This document shows positions 17,415 through 26,910 of a DNA stretch of 64,000 nt, in pieces. Each line of letters begins with the position of its first letter. The stretch's first letter is position 1. Source of the DNA: CAVYXK01 sp963708245 (lineage in GTDB: Bacteria; Pseudomonadota; Alphaproteobacteria; Acetobacterales; Acetobacteraceae); contig OY970201.1 of NCBI GenBank assembly GCA_963708245.1, forward strand, positions 4,340,001 to 4,404,000, in the 5' to 3' direction. The position numbers and the translations under genes are program-made. The notes beneath the pieces were generated by a model. The model saw nothing but the letters and a program-made list of their open reading frames with translations. It searched no databases and was not told where the DNA came from.

Positions 17415-18269
17415 TCAGGCCGCTACGCCTAACCCATGCGCCTGCGCCAAGGCTGGCACGATATCGCAATCCACGGCCGGATCGAACTTGCGCGCGAAAA
17501 ACGCCCGGCTGCGCTGCAGCCGGGGCCAATCCGCCATAGTCATCACCTTCGGACCCGGCCAAACGATCTCCCGCCCGTAATGCGGTGCAATGCATTTGCG
17601 CCATGGCCCATTATTCGCCAGGGTCTGCATGATCAGCTCATCGGACAGCAAAAGCTGGCGTAGATAGCGTCGGATTTCTTGTCCCACCGGCGCCTGCTGC
17701 TGCCATACGCAGAACGCCCGTGGCAGGATGCACCATTGTGAACCCTTGTACTCCAGCTCGAAATTAGTCGGGGGCCGGCGAGGGCCAGCAAGCTTGTACG
17801 CCTTGTGCGGCAACTCGATCATTGGGTGCCAACGCAGATGCCAATCGTCAGGCGGCAGTGACGCGAACGGGCGCATCTCCGCGAACACCTGCCCGTCGCT
17901 CTGCCCAAGCTGCGACCGGATCGCGGAGATCGGCTTGATGGGGTAGCACTGCCCGCTGAGATTGATGAAGTGGCTCCAGCTATCATCGATCTTCAGCGCC
18001 AGGCTGATTGCGTCCAACAATATTTGCGTGAGGCTCCAACCGCCCCAATTCGTGCATCGCGGACGCAGCAGCTTCACGTTCGGGTAGGAGCGGGCGAGGA
18101 GCCGTCCCATTGGCCACGTGCCATTCCGCTCTGATTTGATCCCTAGCACGGACTTCAAATCTACGTGCAATAGGATCACGTCTTGCGGATCATAAATGGC
18201 TTCGATCAGCGCACGTAGTTGCGTGGGGCACCGGTGTGCCAGAATGAGGTACGCAAAACGGGCTTGCAA
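17415..18269 (-). CDS. Core-2/I-branching-type glycosyltransferase (GT14-like)
   Basis: The 284-residue protein opens with 'RFAYLILAHRCPTQLRALIE' and has 'HFINLSGQCYPIKPISAI', 'KGSQWCILPRAFCVW' and 'SDELIMQTLANNGPW', typical of bacterial homologues of beta-1,6-N-acetylglucosaminyl/xylosyl transferases. It is predicted to add a branch sugar to the exopolysaccharide unit. The start is a TTG at 18269 with a weak ribosome site; no nearby ATG exists. It is the first gene of a two-gene unit with the GT4 gene and is divergent from the wzz/BY-kinase gene. Confidence 0.85.
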   Translation of the reverse strand: MQARFAYLILAHRCPTQLRALIEAIYDPQDVILLHVDLKSVLGIKSERNGTWPMGRLLARSYPNVKLLRPRCTNWGGWSLTQILLDAISLALKIDDSWSHFINLSGQCYPIKPISAIRSQLGQSDGQVFAEMRPFASLPPDDWHLRWHPMIELPHKAYKLAGPRRPPTNFELEYKGSQWCILPRAFCVWQQQAPVGQEIRRYLRQLLLSDELIMQTLANNGPWRKCIAPHYGREIVWPGPKVMTMADWPRLQRSRAFFARKFDPAVDCDIVPALAQAHGLGVAA

Positions 18270-18420
18270 CGCCTTTACATCCTGTCACAGTGTGAGCGTA
18301 GGCAGGACGAAAGAACCCCGCTCTCGATTTCGCCGTATATTTGGTGCCATCTAATCTGATAAGAGCGTTCCGACCGCTTCGCGTGTCTTTGATCATCTGC
18401 CGCTGAGGTCTAGCTGGCTC

Positions 18421-20604
18421 ATGCCCGACATCGCCTTGCCGCAACAGTTCGAACCGTCTGCTGTCCCCGTCGCGGCCGATACCCTTCGTCCGACGCAACT
18501 GCTTGGACTGCTCCGACGCAACTGGCCGTTGATGGCGATTTGCGGCGTGATCGTGGGGGCCGCAGCCTATATCGGCGCTGCCACACTGTTGCCCAAGAAG
18601 TACAGCGCCACCGGCATCGTTGCCATCAATCTGCAAAGTCCGGCGATCCCTGCTTTGGAAGGGGCATTGAAGGGCGAGATGCTGCCGGACCCGATGCCGC
18701 AGGTACGTAGCGAGGTACAGGAGCTGGGATCACCCGCCCTGATCACCACCGTGATCAACGACCTTGGGCTGGAGCAGGATCCGGAGTTCAACCCGACGCT
18801 AAATCCTCCGGGCCTCGTTCCACGGCTCAAGATCGGCATCCAACACCTGTTACCTGCACCATTGCGGGATCTGGCGGTGTCGTCGGGTATCCTGCCGGAT
18901 CTTCGCGCATTGGGCGCGCCCTCGCAGGACATGATCAGGGACATGACTGTCGCAGCGGTTGCACAGAACTTAAGCGTCTATAACGACGGCCAGAGCATGG
19001 TTATCAGGGTGCAGTTCATGGCGCGCAGCCCCCAACGGGCGGCTGCCGTGGTGAACAACCTGATCCAGCATTACATTGCGGATAAGAAGGCGGTCCTGCA
19101 GCAAGCAAACGAACAGGCCAATTCGAGCCTCACCGGCCGTCTCCACCAAGTGCAGGACCAGATTACCTCGCTCGAGCAAGAGATGCAGCAGACACGCCAG
19201 CAGTACCAGTTGGTGCAGACACGTGCTGGCAGCGTTGGCCAGCAAGAGCTGGAAGACCTGTCCGCGGCCCTGATCCATGCGAGCGATCAAAGCGCGGCGT
19301 TGCAGGCGGAATACGCACGCGCCCAGACGTTGGCAAACACCGGTGACCTTGGAGAGGACAGCGCCGCGGTGCTCGGTTCCAGCACGGTAGCGATGCTGCG
19401 AAATGATGAGGCGGCAGCGCAGCGGAGGGTTGCCGAGCTCTCGCAGATGTACGGTCCGCGCTATCCGGCGCTGCGCTCCGCCGAGGCACAGCTCGCATCC
19501 GCGCGCGGCGCCATCGCGGCGGAGGCGCGGCGGGTGCTCGCCGGGCTGGGCGCGCAGGTGCAGGCGGCCCAGCAACACGAGGCGGACCTTCGCAATCAGC
19601 TTGCGCAAGCCCAGGCCAAGGCCAGCAATCTGGCGACCGTTCAAGCGAAACTCGCCCAGTTGCAAAAGGACGTCGATGCGAGGCGGGCGCTGTACCAAAG
19701 CCTGCTGATCAGCGCGGAGCAGACACAGAGCACCAACAAGAGTTCTGAACAAGTGGACGCACGGGTTGTCAGCTTGGCGACACCGCCGGCGTTCCCGGCG
19801 AGCCCGCGCCCAAAGCTGGCCGGGGCTTTCGGCCTGCTCAGCGGCGTGGCCTTCGGCGGCCTGATCAGCCTGCTACGCGGCACGTCACGGACTGCGTTCA
19901 CCGACATCGACGATCTTGAGGCGGACACGGGCCTGGTGGCGCTCGCGACTGTCCCACGCTTGTCCGGGCATGGCCGGTCTCGAGGGCTCGCCCACGTCGC
20001 CGCCGCCGCCCCGTCCGGACCCGAGGCCGAGGCGCTCCGCTTAGCGCGCAACAAGCTTCGCTTCGTCGGCCGCTGCCCGGTACCGCGCACCCTTTTGTTC
20101 GCGGCCACCGTGCCCGGTGAGGGCAGTTCCAGCGTGGCCGCGGCGTTCGCCCGCACTGCCGCATTTGACGGCCTTCGTGTACTGCTGATCGAAGCGAACC
20201 TCGAAAAACCGTCACTGGCAAAGCAGCTCGAGGTTATGCCAAGCAACGGCATGGTGGAGACACTGGTGGGCAATGAGCACTGGCGCGAGCTGGTCACGCG
20301 CGATGGCGCCTCGGGGCTCGAATACCTGCTCGCAGACAGTGTCCCTGTTGACACGGGACGGCTGTTGGAGTCGATGCAATTACAGAACTTGATTGCTGAA
20401 GCTCGGGAGGACTACAATTTTGTGGTGCTCGACGCGCAGGCGGTTACCGTATCCCCGCACAGCCTGGTGCTCGCACACATGGTGGACGCGGTCGTCCTCG
20501 TGGTGGAGGCCCGCGCTACGTCACGCCGAGACATTCATACCGCGATCGAGGCATTGGAAGGCGCGGCCGCACAGCCCCGTTTCGTCGTGCTGAACAAGGC
20601 TTAA
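18421..20604 (+). CDS. Polysaccharide co-polymerase: Wzz domain fused to a degenerate BY-kinase domain
   Basis: The 727-residue protein has an N-terminal Wzz region with the first membrane helix ('WPLMAICGVIVGAAAYIGAA', about 35-57), a long coiled coil (about 220-430), a second helix near 465-485 ('AGAFGLLSGVAFGGLISLL'), then a cytoplasmic kinase-like domain. Such proteins set chain length and gate polymer export. The Walker A segment reads 'PGEGSSSVAAAFAR' where active kinases have GEGKS/T, so the lysine is missing. Walker A' reads 'LLIEANLEKP' instead of LLIDAD. No tyrosine cluster follows the end 'RFVVLNKA'. It is probably a pseudokinase with a structural role. Confidence 0.9.
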   Translation: MPDIALPQQFEPSAVPVAADTLRPTQLLGLLRRNWPLMAICGVIVGAAAYIGAATLLPKKYSATGIVAINLQSPAIPALEGALKGEMLPDPMPQVRSEVQELGSPALITTVINDLGLEQDPEFNPTLNPPGLVPRLKIGIQHLLPAPLRDLAVSSGILPDLRALGAPSQDMIRDMTVAAVAQNLSVYNDGQSMVIRVQFMARSPQRAAAVVNNLIQHYIADKKAVLQQANEQANSSLTGRLHQVQDQITSLEQEMQQTRQQYQLVQTRAGSVGQQELEDLSAALIHASDQSAALQAEYARAQTLANTGDLGEDSAAVLGSSTVAMLRNDEAAAQRRVAELSQMYGPRYPALRSAEAQLASARGAIAAEARRVLAGLGAQVQAAQQHEADLRNQLAQAQAKASNLATVQAKLAQLQKDVDARRALYQSLLISAEQTQSTNKSSEQVDARVVSLATPPAFPASPRPKLAGAFGLLSGVAFGGLISLLRGTSRTAFTDIDDLEADTGLVALATVPRLSGHGRSRGLAHVAAAAPSGPEAEALRLARNKLRFVGRCPVPRTLLFAATVPGEGSSSVAAAFARTAAFDGLRVLLIEANLEKPSLAKQLEVMPSNGMVETLVGNEHWRELVTRDGASGLEYLLADSVPVDTGRLLESMQLQNLIAEAREDYNFVVLDAQAVTVSPHSLVLAHMVDAVVLVVEARATSRRDIHTAIEALEGAAAQPRFVVLNKA

Positions 20605-20611
20605 TACCCTG

Positions 20612-21763
20612 TTAGCCTCTGGAACGCGCTGACGCCGGTGGCGTCCAGGTCTGAAAGCGTTCACCGCGAATCGAGCGGATGACGCCGAAACTAGTGGCGA
20701 GGAACGCGGCAGCGATGTCGAGTAGCTTACCGGGCACGCTCGCCGGACGGGTAAAGCCGGCGGCGCAGGTACCGAGCGAGACAGCAAGCACGATGGCGAG
20801 CGCGTGCCAATCCGCCATTTCAGACAGGGCGCCTATAAAAGAAATCCCGGCGACCACCAGAAGGTACCCCGACATCCATCGCAGCAGCTTGTGAGAAAAG
20901 TACTTGTATCTATCAAGCAATGAAATCTGTCGCAAGCGAACGTGTAGTAACCGGTGAACGTTGAAGGCCTGGCAGGAGATGCGAATCTTGCGTCGGAACT
21001 CTTCCCCTGGCCGTGACACCGTTTCTTCATAGGCAAGGGCGTCGGCTGCGCGCACAACGCGAAAGCCGTCACAAAGGATCGACAGCGAGACGAACATGTC
21101 ATCGATGATATCGGGTGGCGGCGCACGATGCAGGACGCGACGGATGGCGAAAATCGAGCCGTCCGCCCCCATCGTAGAGCCCGTCTGGCTCTCCAGTTCC
21201 TTGATCGCCTCCTCCAACCGCCAGTAGATCGAACCGGTGGCGGCGGTGGCGCTGTTCTCAGAAGCGCGATAGATCAGGTGTCCACACACGCAGCCCACGG
21301 CCGGGTCGGCGAATGGACGCAGTAGGCAAGTGATGGCATCAGGCGCGAACATCACGTTCGCATCAGAAAAGACAACGAATTCGGCGTTGCTCGCAGCGAC
21401 CAGGGTGTTCATGCCGCAGGTCTTGCCACGCCTCTCGCTGGAGACCACCACGTGGATGCGGTCAGCGTAATTCTGGAGGATCTCGGCAGTACCATCCGAG
21501 GCCGCATCGACGTAAATATAAAGCTCCAGGCCGGGGACGGCCCGGCGCAGCGTCAGCATGTTCTCCGCTTTGTCCCGGATGACCTGCGCCTCGTTGTACG
21601 CGCAAACGCAGACCGCAGCGCGTGTACCCACCGGCGGCTCCGCACGTTTCAGCGTGCGGGGAGCTATGCGCGCTAACGCAGCAAGGCTTGCCGGGTAGGT
21701 GGTGAACGGGTGAATGGCCAGCAGCGCCGAGACGCTGGAGACCACAAGCAGCTCAGGTCCCAT
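20612..21763 (-). CDS. Membrane-associated glycosyltransferase family 2
   Basis: The 383-residue protein has the GT-A nucleotide-sugar site: 'AAVCVCAYNEAQVI', 'IYVDAASDGTAEIL', 'RRGKTCGMNTLV' and 'FSDANVMFAPDAI' (DxD equivalent D-A-N). 'GADGSIFAIRR' and a 'RKIRI' segment in the QxxRW position follow. Hydrophobic stretches at the C-terminus ('YLLVVAGISFIGAL', 'ALAIVLAVSLGTCAAGF') anchor it. It overlaps the upstream GT4 gene by 11 bp. The family acts in polymer assembly at the inner membrane; the sugar is unknown. Confidence 0.9.
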   Translation of the reverse strand: MGPELLVVSSVSALLAIHPFTTYPASLAALARIAPRTLKRAEPPVGTRAAVCVCAYNEAQVIRDKAENMLTLRRAVPGLELYIYVDAASDGTAEILQNYADRIHVVVSSERRGKTCGMNTLVAASNAEFVVFSDANVMFAPDAITCLLRPFADPAVGCVCGHLIYRASENSATAATGSIYWRLEEAIKELESQTGSTMGADGSIFAIRRVLHRAPPPDIIDDMFVSLSILCDGFRVVRAADALAYEETVSRPGEEFRRKIRISCQAFNVHRLLHVRLRQISLLDRYKYFSHKLLRWMSGYLLVVAGISFIGALSEMADWHALAIVLAVSLGTCAAGFTRPASVPGKLLDIAAAFLATSFGVIRSIRGERFQTWTPPASARSRG

Positions 21764-23051
21764 GGGAAACCGCCTCCTGCCCCGGTGTGGAGCGCACCGG
21801 ACGAGCTAGAGCCCACCAGGCTTCGCCGGTACCCTCCTTCAGTTCGGCGCGGTTTGCCGCCGCGGCCAGTACAGCCTCGTACTGGCCGACAATACGGTCG
21901 GGGGCATAGGCCGTGGCAGCCGCGCGACACGCTACGCGCATCGCCTCACGATCCCAGCCGCTCGCGATCAACGCTGCAAACGATGCGCGCAGCGCGGAGG
22001 CATCAGTGCCATTCGTAACGAAACCGTTGCAACCTGGGTGGATGACCTCCGGGAGGCCGCCCACCGGAGTGACAAGGCTCGGCACACCGTACGCAAGCGC
22101 TTCATGGAAAACTCGCGGGAACGGATCTTCCCACACCGACGGGATCACCAGCAGGTCTAGAGTGGGAAAGAATGCTGCCGGATCCACATGCCCCACGAAC
22201 GTCACATTCGGCAATGCGGCAGCCCGACTCTGCAGCGCAGCGACATAATCCGGCGCTCCGCCGCCTCCCACGCGAAGAGTGACGGCTTGTGGGGGCAGGC
22301 TAGCGACTGCATCGAGCAGGATATCCAGTCCTTTCAAGGGGTGGAGGCGGCCAAAAAAGCCTAGCCTTAGGCCTCGGCCCTCCTGTGACTCACCGGTGGC
22401 GTCGACCGGGCCAGCATTGTTCCCACGGATGATCCGCACCGGCTGGCGACCGCGCGCGGCCGCGGGAAATGCACCGGCTGCGACGAGACGATCGAAGACC
22501 CGGTGGCTGACGGCGGTTACCACGGCGGGAAGCTGTGTCAGCATCCGCCGTGGTGTTGAAAAAAAGCGGCATTCGATACAGGGCGACGCGCAGTTACCTG
22601 GCCCCGGCCGCCACATCGCGCTGCGCGGGCAGGCGAAATAGTAGTCATGAATGGTCTGCACGATCGGGATGTCGAGTCTCGCGGCGGCGGTCCAGGCCGC
22701 GACGGAAAACCCTTGCAGATTGTGGCTATGTACGACGTCCGGCTTCAGTTCGGTCAGCACGTTGCGCACGCGTCGACCCATTACCGGATTGTAGGCTTCG
22801 AGCGCCTGGAAGAAGGGACGCTTGAGTGGTGGTCGGTGTGCGCCGTGCGGCCAATATACGTTCGCAAGCGGCAGATAATGCACCGGGATGCCGTCGATCA
22901 CGCCTGTGCTTGCTTCACAGTCGGGTGACAGTGTTACAATTGAACAAGCGTGCCCTCGGGTGCCAAGCCGGCGCGCCAGCCACCGCAGTGTCATTTCGGC
23001 GCCGCCCGCGCCATGCGGCGGATACAGGCCATTCAGGAATGTGATCCGCAT
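21753..23051 (-). CDS. Glycosyltransferase family 4
   Basis: The protein opens with 'MRITFLNGLYPPHGAGGAEM', the usual GT4 glycine-rich acceptor loop. The donor half shows 'RLGFFGRLHPLKGLDILLDA' and 'PSVWEDPFPRVFHEALAYG', the E-x7-E nucleotide-sugar motif. 'ACPRSAMWRPGPGNCASPC' with 'IECRFF' is the four-Cys insert seen in some GT4 enzymes. The length is 432 residues from ATG 23051; an in-frame ATG at 23069 is possible. It overlaps the GT2 gene downstream. Confidence 0.9.
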   Translation of the reverse strand: MRITFLNGLYPPHGAGGAEMTLRWLARRLGTRGHACSIVTLSPDCEASTGVIDGIPVHYLPLANVYWPHGAHRPPLKRPFFQALEAYNPVMGRRVRNVLTELKPDVVHSHNLQGFSVAAWTAAARLDIPIVQTIHDYYFACPRSAMWRPGPGNCASPCIECRFFSTPRRMLTQLPAVVTAVSHRVFDRLVAAGAFPAAARGRQPVRIIRGNNAGPVDATGESQEGRGLRLGFFGRLHPLKGLDILLDAVASLPPQAVTLRVGGGGAPDYVAALQSRAAALPNVTFVGHVDPAAFFPTLDLLVIPSVWEDPFPRVFHEALAYGVPSLVTPVGGLPEVIHPGCNGFVTNGTDASALRASFAALIASGWDREAMRVACRAAATAYAPDRIVGQYEAVLAAAANRAELKEGTGEAWWALARPVRSTPGQEAVSHGT

Positions 23052-23146
23052 TGTGGTGACCACCCGCATCAGGGCAGGGATATAGTTGCACGGCGCGGGG
23101 AGCCACCGCCTCGCCACCGCCACGTTTGCAGGGCAGCGAGCGACGC

Positions 23147-24452
23147 ATGGGTATTTTCCGAGGAATCTTTGGCAGCCGCCGGCACCCGCCGCGATACCGG
23201 CCGGCAACAATACGCACTGAGCCCCACTTGCCTGTCCTCCGCGCGCACAGCACGCCCACGCCCGCCAGCCTCCCGGGTCAGCAGGAGCGGCAGGACGCGC
23301 TGCGCGACGCGTTCACGCCGACACGGCCACAACGCAGTCACAAACGGCTGGCAGGGCGCAAACCCGAACTGCGGCGCATCTTCCAAGCCATTACGCACGA
23401 GCGCGCTCATGTCGTTCTGTACGGCGAGCGCGGCCGCGGCAAGACCTCGCTTGTCAACCTGGTGGCCTCGGCGGCGCGCAGCAGCGGCTACATGGTCGCC
23501 CGATATTCCTGCACATTCGACAGCGATTTCGAGGAGATTATCCGTGGTCTCGCGCGCGATCTGCCGAAATCGCTGCTGGCAGTCCCCGCGACGGACGACG
23601 TGCTGACGGACGGATGTGAGGCGGCACTTCCGCGCGTCAAGCTCTGTCCGCGCGATGTGGCGCTGTTGCCGGGACGGCTCGCCGGAGGGCACTTGCTGCT
23701 GATCGTCGACGAATTCGATCGCGTCAGCGATGCTATCACACGTACCCGTTTCGCAGATACCATCAAACAGCTCTCCGACCGCGGTGCATCGCTGAGCTTC
23801 ATGCTGGTTGGTGTCTCCGACAGTCTCGAAGAACTGCTCGGCCGCCACCAGTCCATTCAGCGCAACGTTGTCGGGGTGCCGATACCGCTGCTGTCTGAGA
23901 CGCAGATGGACGAGATCATCGAAATCGGATCCCGCACTGCGGGGCTCGATTTCCCACCCGACATCCGGCGCGTCGTCACTGAGATGGCGCGCGGTGTGCC
24001 GTACATTGTGCATCTTCTCTGCCTGCACGCCGGTGAGCGTGCGTTGCGCCGTGGCGCGAATATCGTGATCCAAGAGGACATGCTGGACGCGATCAGACAA
24101 TCCGTTTGCGAGATCGATCCCCGAGTCGCTGTACCTGTACGACTCGCTGACCCAAGGCGCGGAGGACTTCGCCATGGTGCATCTGTTGCAGGCGATTGCT
24201 GCGGGCGGACAGGACCGGTTTGGCCGGTTCTCCGCTCAGGAGACAGCTGCCGATATGATGGTCGCTGGACGATCGGTGCCGCACTACGACTGGCAACGCC
24301 TGATAGAAACCGGCGCGTTGCGCGCGTGCAAGGGCGTGGGGTTCGGGATCTATACGTTTGCGGAGCCGATGCTGCCGCATTACATCCTGCTGCGCGCCGT
24401 CAGCGACCGTTTGTCGCGCACACGCCGCAAAGAGGCTGATGCGCTGAGTTGA
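23147..24452 (+). pseudogene. AAA ATPase of the exopolysaccharide locus, one-base frameshift
   Basis: The N-terminal part has a P-loop 'VLYGERGRGKTSLVNLVASA' and Walker B 'HLLLIVDEFDRV', with 'FMLVGVSDSLEELLG' as sensor 1 region. It resembles ORC/Cdc6-like STAND-type ATPases found in alphaproteobacterial exopolysaccharide clusters. At the four-C run 24119-24122 the frame is lost. Deleting one C continues with 'ESLYLYDSLTQGAEDFAMVH' and runs to 24452. It is either a recent mutation or a sequencing error in a homopolymer; the rest is intact. ATG 23147 is chosen, though a TTG at 23126 is in frame. Confidence 0.8.
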
Positions 24453-24473
24453 CCGACGCTCCCACGACATGCT

Positions 24474-25913
24474 CTAGACTGCGCCGTCCTTATTCAGGAC
24501 AGCGGGAACAGTCTTCAGCAGAATTGCCATGTCGTGCCAGAGCGTCCAGTTCTTGACATACCAAAGATCGAGCTGGACCCGACGCGCATAGCTAGCGTCA
24601 CTGCGGCCACTCACCTGCCAAAGTCCCGTCATACCCGGCCGCGTCTCGTAGTAGTAAGTTATATCCTTGCCATAATGTGCTATTTCGGTCTCCACAATCG
24701 GCCGCGGGCCCACGAGGCTCATGTCTCCACGCAATACATTCAGCAGTTGCGGCAGCTCGTCGAGGCTCGTCTTGCGGAGATAGCGGCCGATCGGCGTGAT
24801 GCGCGGGTCGTCGCGCAGCTTCTGGGTTGCGGCCCACTCCGCGCGCGCCTGAGGGTCCCTCGCCAGCAATTCGTGCAGGATCTTGTCTGCATCCGTAACC
24901 ATGGTGCGGAATTTCAGGCAGTGGAATATCTCGCCGTTCATCCCGAGTCGCTTGTGGCCGAAGAATGCTGGGCCGCCATCGGCACGCACCAGCGAAGCGA
25001 TAGCAAGGAACAGGGGGGAGAGCAGCACCAACAACAAGGCTGCGAGTATCTGATCGAAGGCCAGCTTCAGCACCCGGCTGATCGGTCGTGCCAGGTTGTT
25101 ACGGCAGACCATCAGCATGACATCATGGCTGAAGAAATACTGCTGGCTGAAGCCAAGCACGGGAAGCCCATCGAAGATGGGGACCAGCGCGAACGGAACC
25201 CGGGCACGCGACAACGCCGCGACGACGGCACGTTCTTTCGCTGCTTCGGCATTCCCGAAGGCGACGACCACGAAGGGGGTATCGCGAGCTTGCAGTATCC
25301 GGCGCCAGGTGACCTCGTCGTCTGGGTCCTCGAGAAACGCGAGATCCACGACGCCAATTATGTCATAGCCGAGCGCCGGCTCTGATTCCAGCGCCGCCTT
25401 CGCCTTGTCCACGGCCAACGATTCGCCCACCAGAATGGTGCGGAGCGACCACAGTCCAAGCGAGTCCAGCGCCGCTCGCGTGGCCTGGCGCGCGGCGAGT
25501 GCCGCTGGTACGAACAGCACCCAACGCATCATGCTTTCGTAACCGAACACGGCACCGTAAACAGCGACCGTGATTACGCCGTCAGCAGCGAACGCGATGA
25601 CGGTGCTGTGAATGATGTCGCCGAGCTCGGTCCAGAACGGAATGCGCGAAGTGTAGTGCCCGCGGGCGCCGAAATGGCAGACAAGGCAGATCAGCACAAG
25701 GAATGTGCCCCATCCATGCCAGGAGAACCCATGATGACGAATTCCCCATAGGGCGCGTTCGGCCGGGCTCGCAGTGACTGCTAGATCGACAGTGAACGCC
25801 ATAAAGGCTACCAGCACGAACGCGAGCAGATCCGCCGTGATCAGCGTAGACGAGCGCACAGCGCCAGCGAGGCACGGCCGCGTTCGCCACTGGATAGCAG
25901 CGGAGACCGTCAT
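24474..25913 (-). CDS. Undecaprenyl-phosphate sugar-1-phosphate transferase (WbaP-type)
   Basis: The 479-residue protein has four N-terminal membrane helices, a central NAD-fold-like region and the C-terminal polyprenol-phosphate transferase domain: 'FFGHKRLGMNGEIFHCLKFR', 'LRKTSLDELPQLLNVLRGDM', 'SLVGPRPIVETE' and 'RPGMTGLWQVSGRSD'. It transfers the first sugar phosphate (galactose-1-P or glucose-1-P in characterised relatives) to the lipid carrier, starting exopolysaccharide repeat-unit synthesis. The start ATG 25913 is preceded by GAAAGAG. It is convergent with the AAA ATPase gene. Confidence 0.94.
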   Translation of the reverse strand: MTVSAAIQWRTRPCLAGAVRSSTLITADLLAFVLVAFMAFTVDLAVTASPAERALWGIRHHGFSWHGWGTFLVLICLVCHFGARGHYTSRIPFWTELGDIIHSTVIAFAADGVITVAVYGAVFGYESMMRWVLFVPAALAARQATRAALDSLGLWSLRTILVGESLAVDKAKAALESEPALGYDIIGVVDLAFLEDPDDEVTWRRILQARDTPFVVVAFGNAEAAKERAVVAALSRARVPFALVPIFDGLPVLGFSQQYFFSHDVMLMVCRNNLARPISRVLKLAFDQILAALLLVLLSPLFLAIASLVRADGGPAFFGHKRLGMNGEIFHCLKFRTMVTDADKILHELLARDPQARAEWAATQKLRDDPRITPIGRYLRKTSLDELPQLLNVLRGDMSLVGPRPIVETEIAHYGKDITYYYETRPGMTGLWQVSGRSDASYARRVQLDLWYVKNWTLWHDMAILLKTVPAVLNKDGAV

Positions 25914-25967
25914 CTCTTTCGGATTCACTCGGCTTTTCCGATTTTGCCGACGATGATCACGCAATCG

Positions 25968-25989
25968 CTATGCCACATGGCTGGCATAG
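25968..25989. promoter_or_regulatory. Palindrome upstream of the initiating transferase gene
   Basis: CTATGCCA (25968-25975) is exactly repeated in inverse as TGGCATAG (25982-25989) around a 6-base spacer. It lies about 55 bp before the transferase start, inside a roughly 220-bp non-coding gap between it and the export lipoprotein gene. The spacing suits a dimeric regulator operator; the regulator is unknown. Confidence 0.5.
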
Positions 25990-26130
25990 TTTCACGTCCA
26001 CGATCGCAAAAACTTCGTGACACCCGCTGTAATTTGCGCAGTTTGCATGCCCAGACTAATGCCATCTACACACCCAAGCGTGCATTCACGAGCGCTCGAT
26101 TGAACTATTCGTGTTCAGAGTTCGTTGGTC

Positions 26131-26760
26131 TCAGAAGTGACGCTCATAAACCGTGAGCACATCGCCTGGTTGCAGGAAGCTCTGCCGGTCTGCTCTATAC
26201 TCGATCGCCGACGCGCCGGTTGTACGCACGACAGAGAACACGTCCTCGACAGCGCGATAGGTGAATCCGCCGGCAACTGCGACCGCTGTCAGCACCGTCA
26301 TCCCCGGCTGATAGGGGTACTGCCCCGGCCTATTGATCTCACCCAGCACGAAGATCGGCCGGTAGGCAACCACCTCGACGGAGACGCTCGGACTCTTGAA
26401 CAACCGCGATTGTGCCAGCAATGTGGCAACGCGATCCTCGAGCTGCCTCGGAGTCAGGCCGCCGGCATGCACGGTACCGAGCAATGGCAGCGCAATGTCG
26501 CCGCTGGCGCTGACGCGGAACTCACCGGTCAGTTGTTCATTGCCAAAAGTGATGATGCGGATGCGGTCATCGGGGCCGAGGCGGTACTCGGCGGTGGGGG
26601 CGGACGGCAGAGGCGGCAGGTTGGTCCACGGCATTGCACAGCCTGCCAGCACCAACGGGGAGACGGCCAGCCATCGAAGGATGCGCCTGCGGCCGCGCAA
26701 CACAGAGGGGACCAAGGTCTGGGTCAAGGGCAACAGCCCGCGCGCGCTCCCCGGGGTCAA
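26131..26760 (-). CDS. Wza-like polysaccharide export lipoprotein
   Basis: The protein has a lipoprotein signal ('LRWLAVSPLVLAGC', Cys being the lipid site), the poly-export domain ('YRLGPDDRIRIITFGNEQLT', 'VSASGDIALPLLGTVHAGGL') and an SLBB segment ('VLGEINRPGQYPYQPGMTVL'). At about 209 residues it is shorter than E. coli Wza and of the single-SLBB type. A very strong ribosome site (AAGGAGGT) directly before the TTG at 26760 decides that start over the GTG at 26799. It forms the outer-membrane export channel for the polymer. Confidence 0.9.
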   Translation of the reverse strand: MTPGSARGLLPLTQTLVPSVLRGRRRILRWLAVSPLVLAGCAMPWTNLPPLPSAPTAEYRLGPDDRIRIITFGNEQLTGEFRVSASGDIALPLLGTVHAGGLTPRQLEDRVATLLAQSRLFKSPSVSVEVVAYRPIFVLGEINRPGQYPYQPGMTVLTAVAVAGGFTYRAVEDVFSVVRTTGASAIEYRADRQSFLQPGDVLTVYERHF

Positions 26761-26910
26761 CGTTACCTCCTTCCCATGCCAATTCAGGTATCGCCGCACG
26801 ACACGACGCGAGCAGAATCAACCCGCGCCGAGGACCCGGTCCAGGAGAACAGTTGCCCAGGCAATGACGATGTAGAATGTTCCTACTGGACGGACAAGCA
26901 TGGGGGGACC

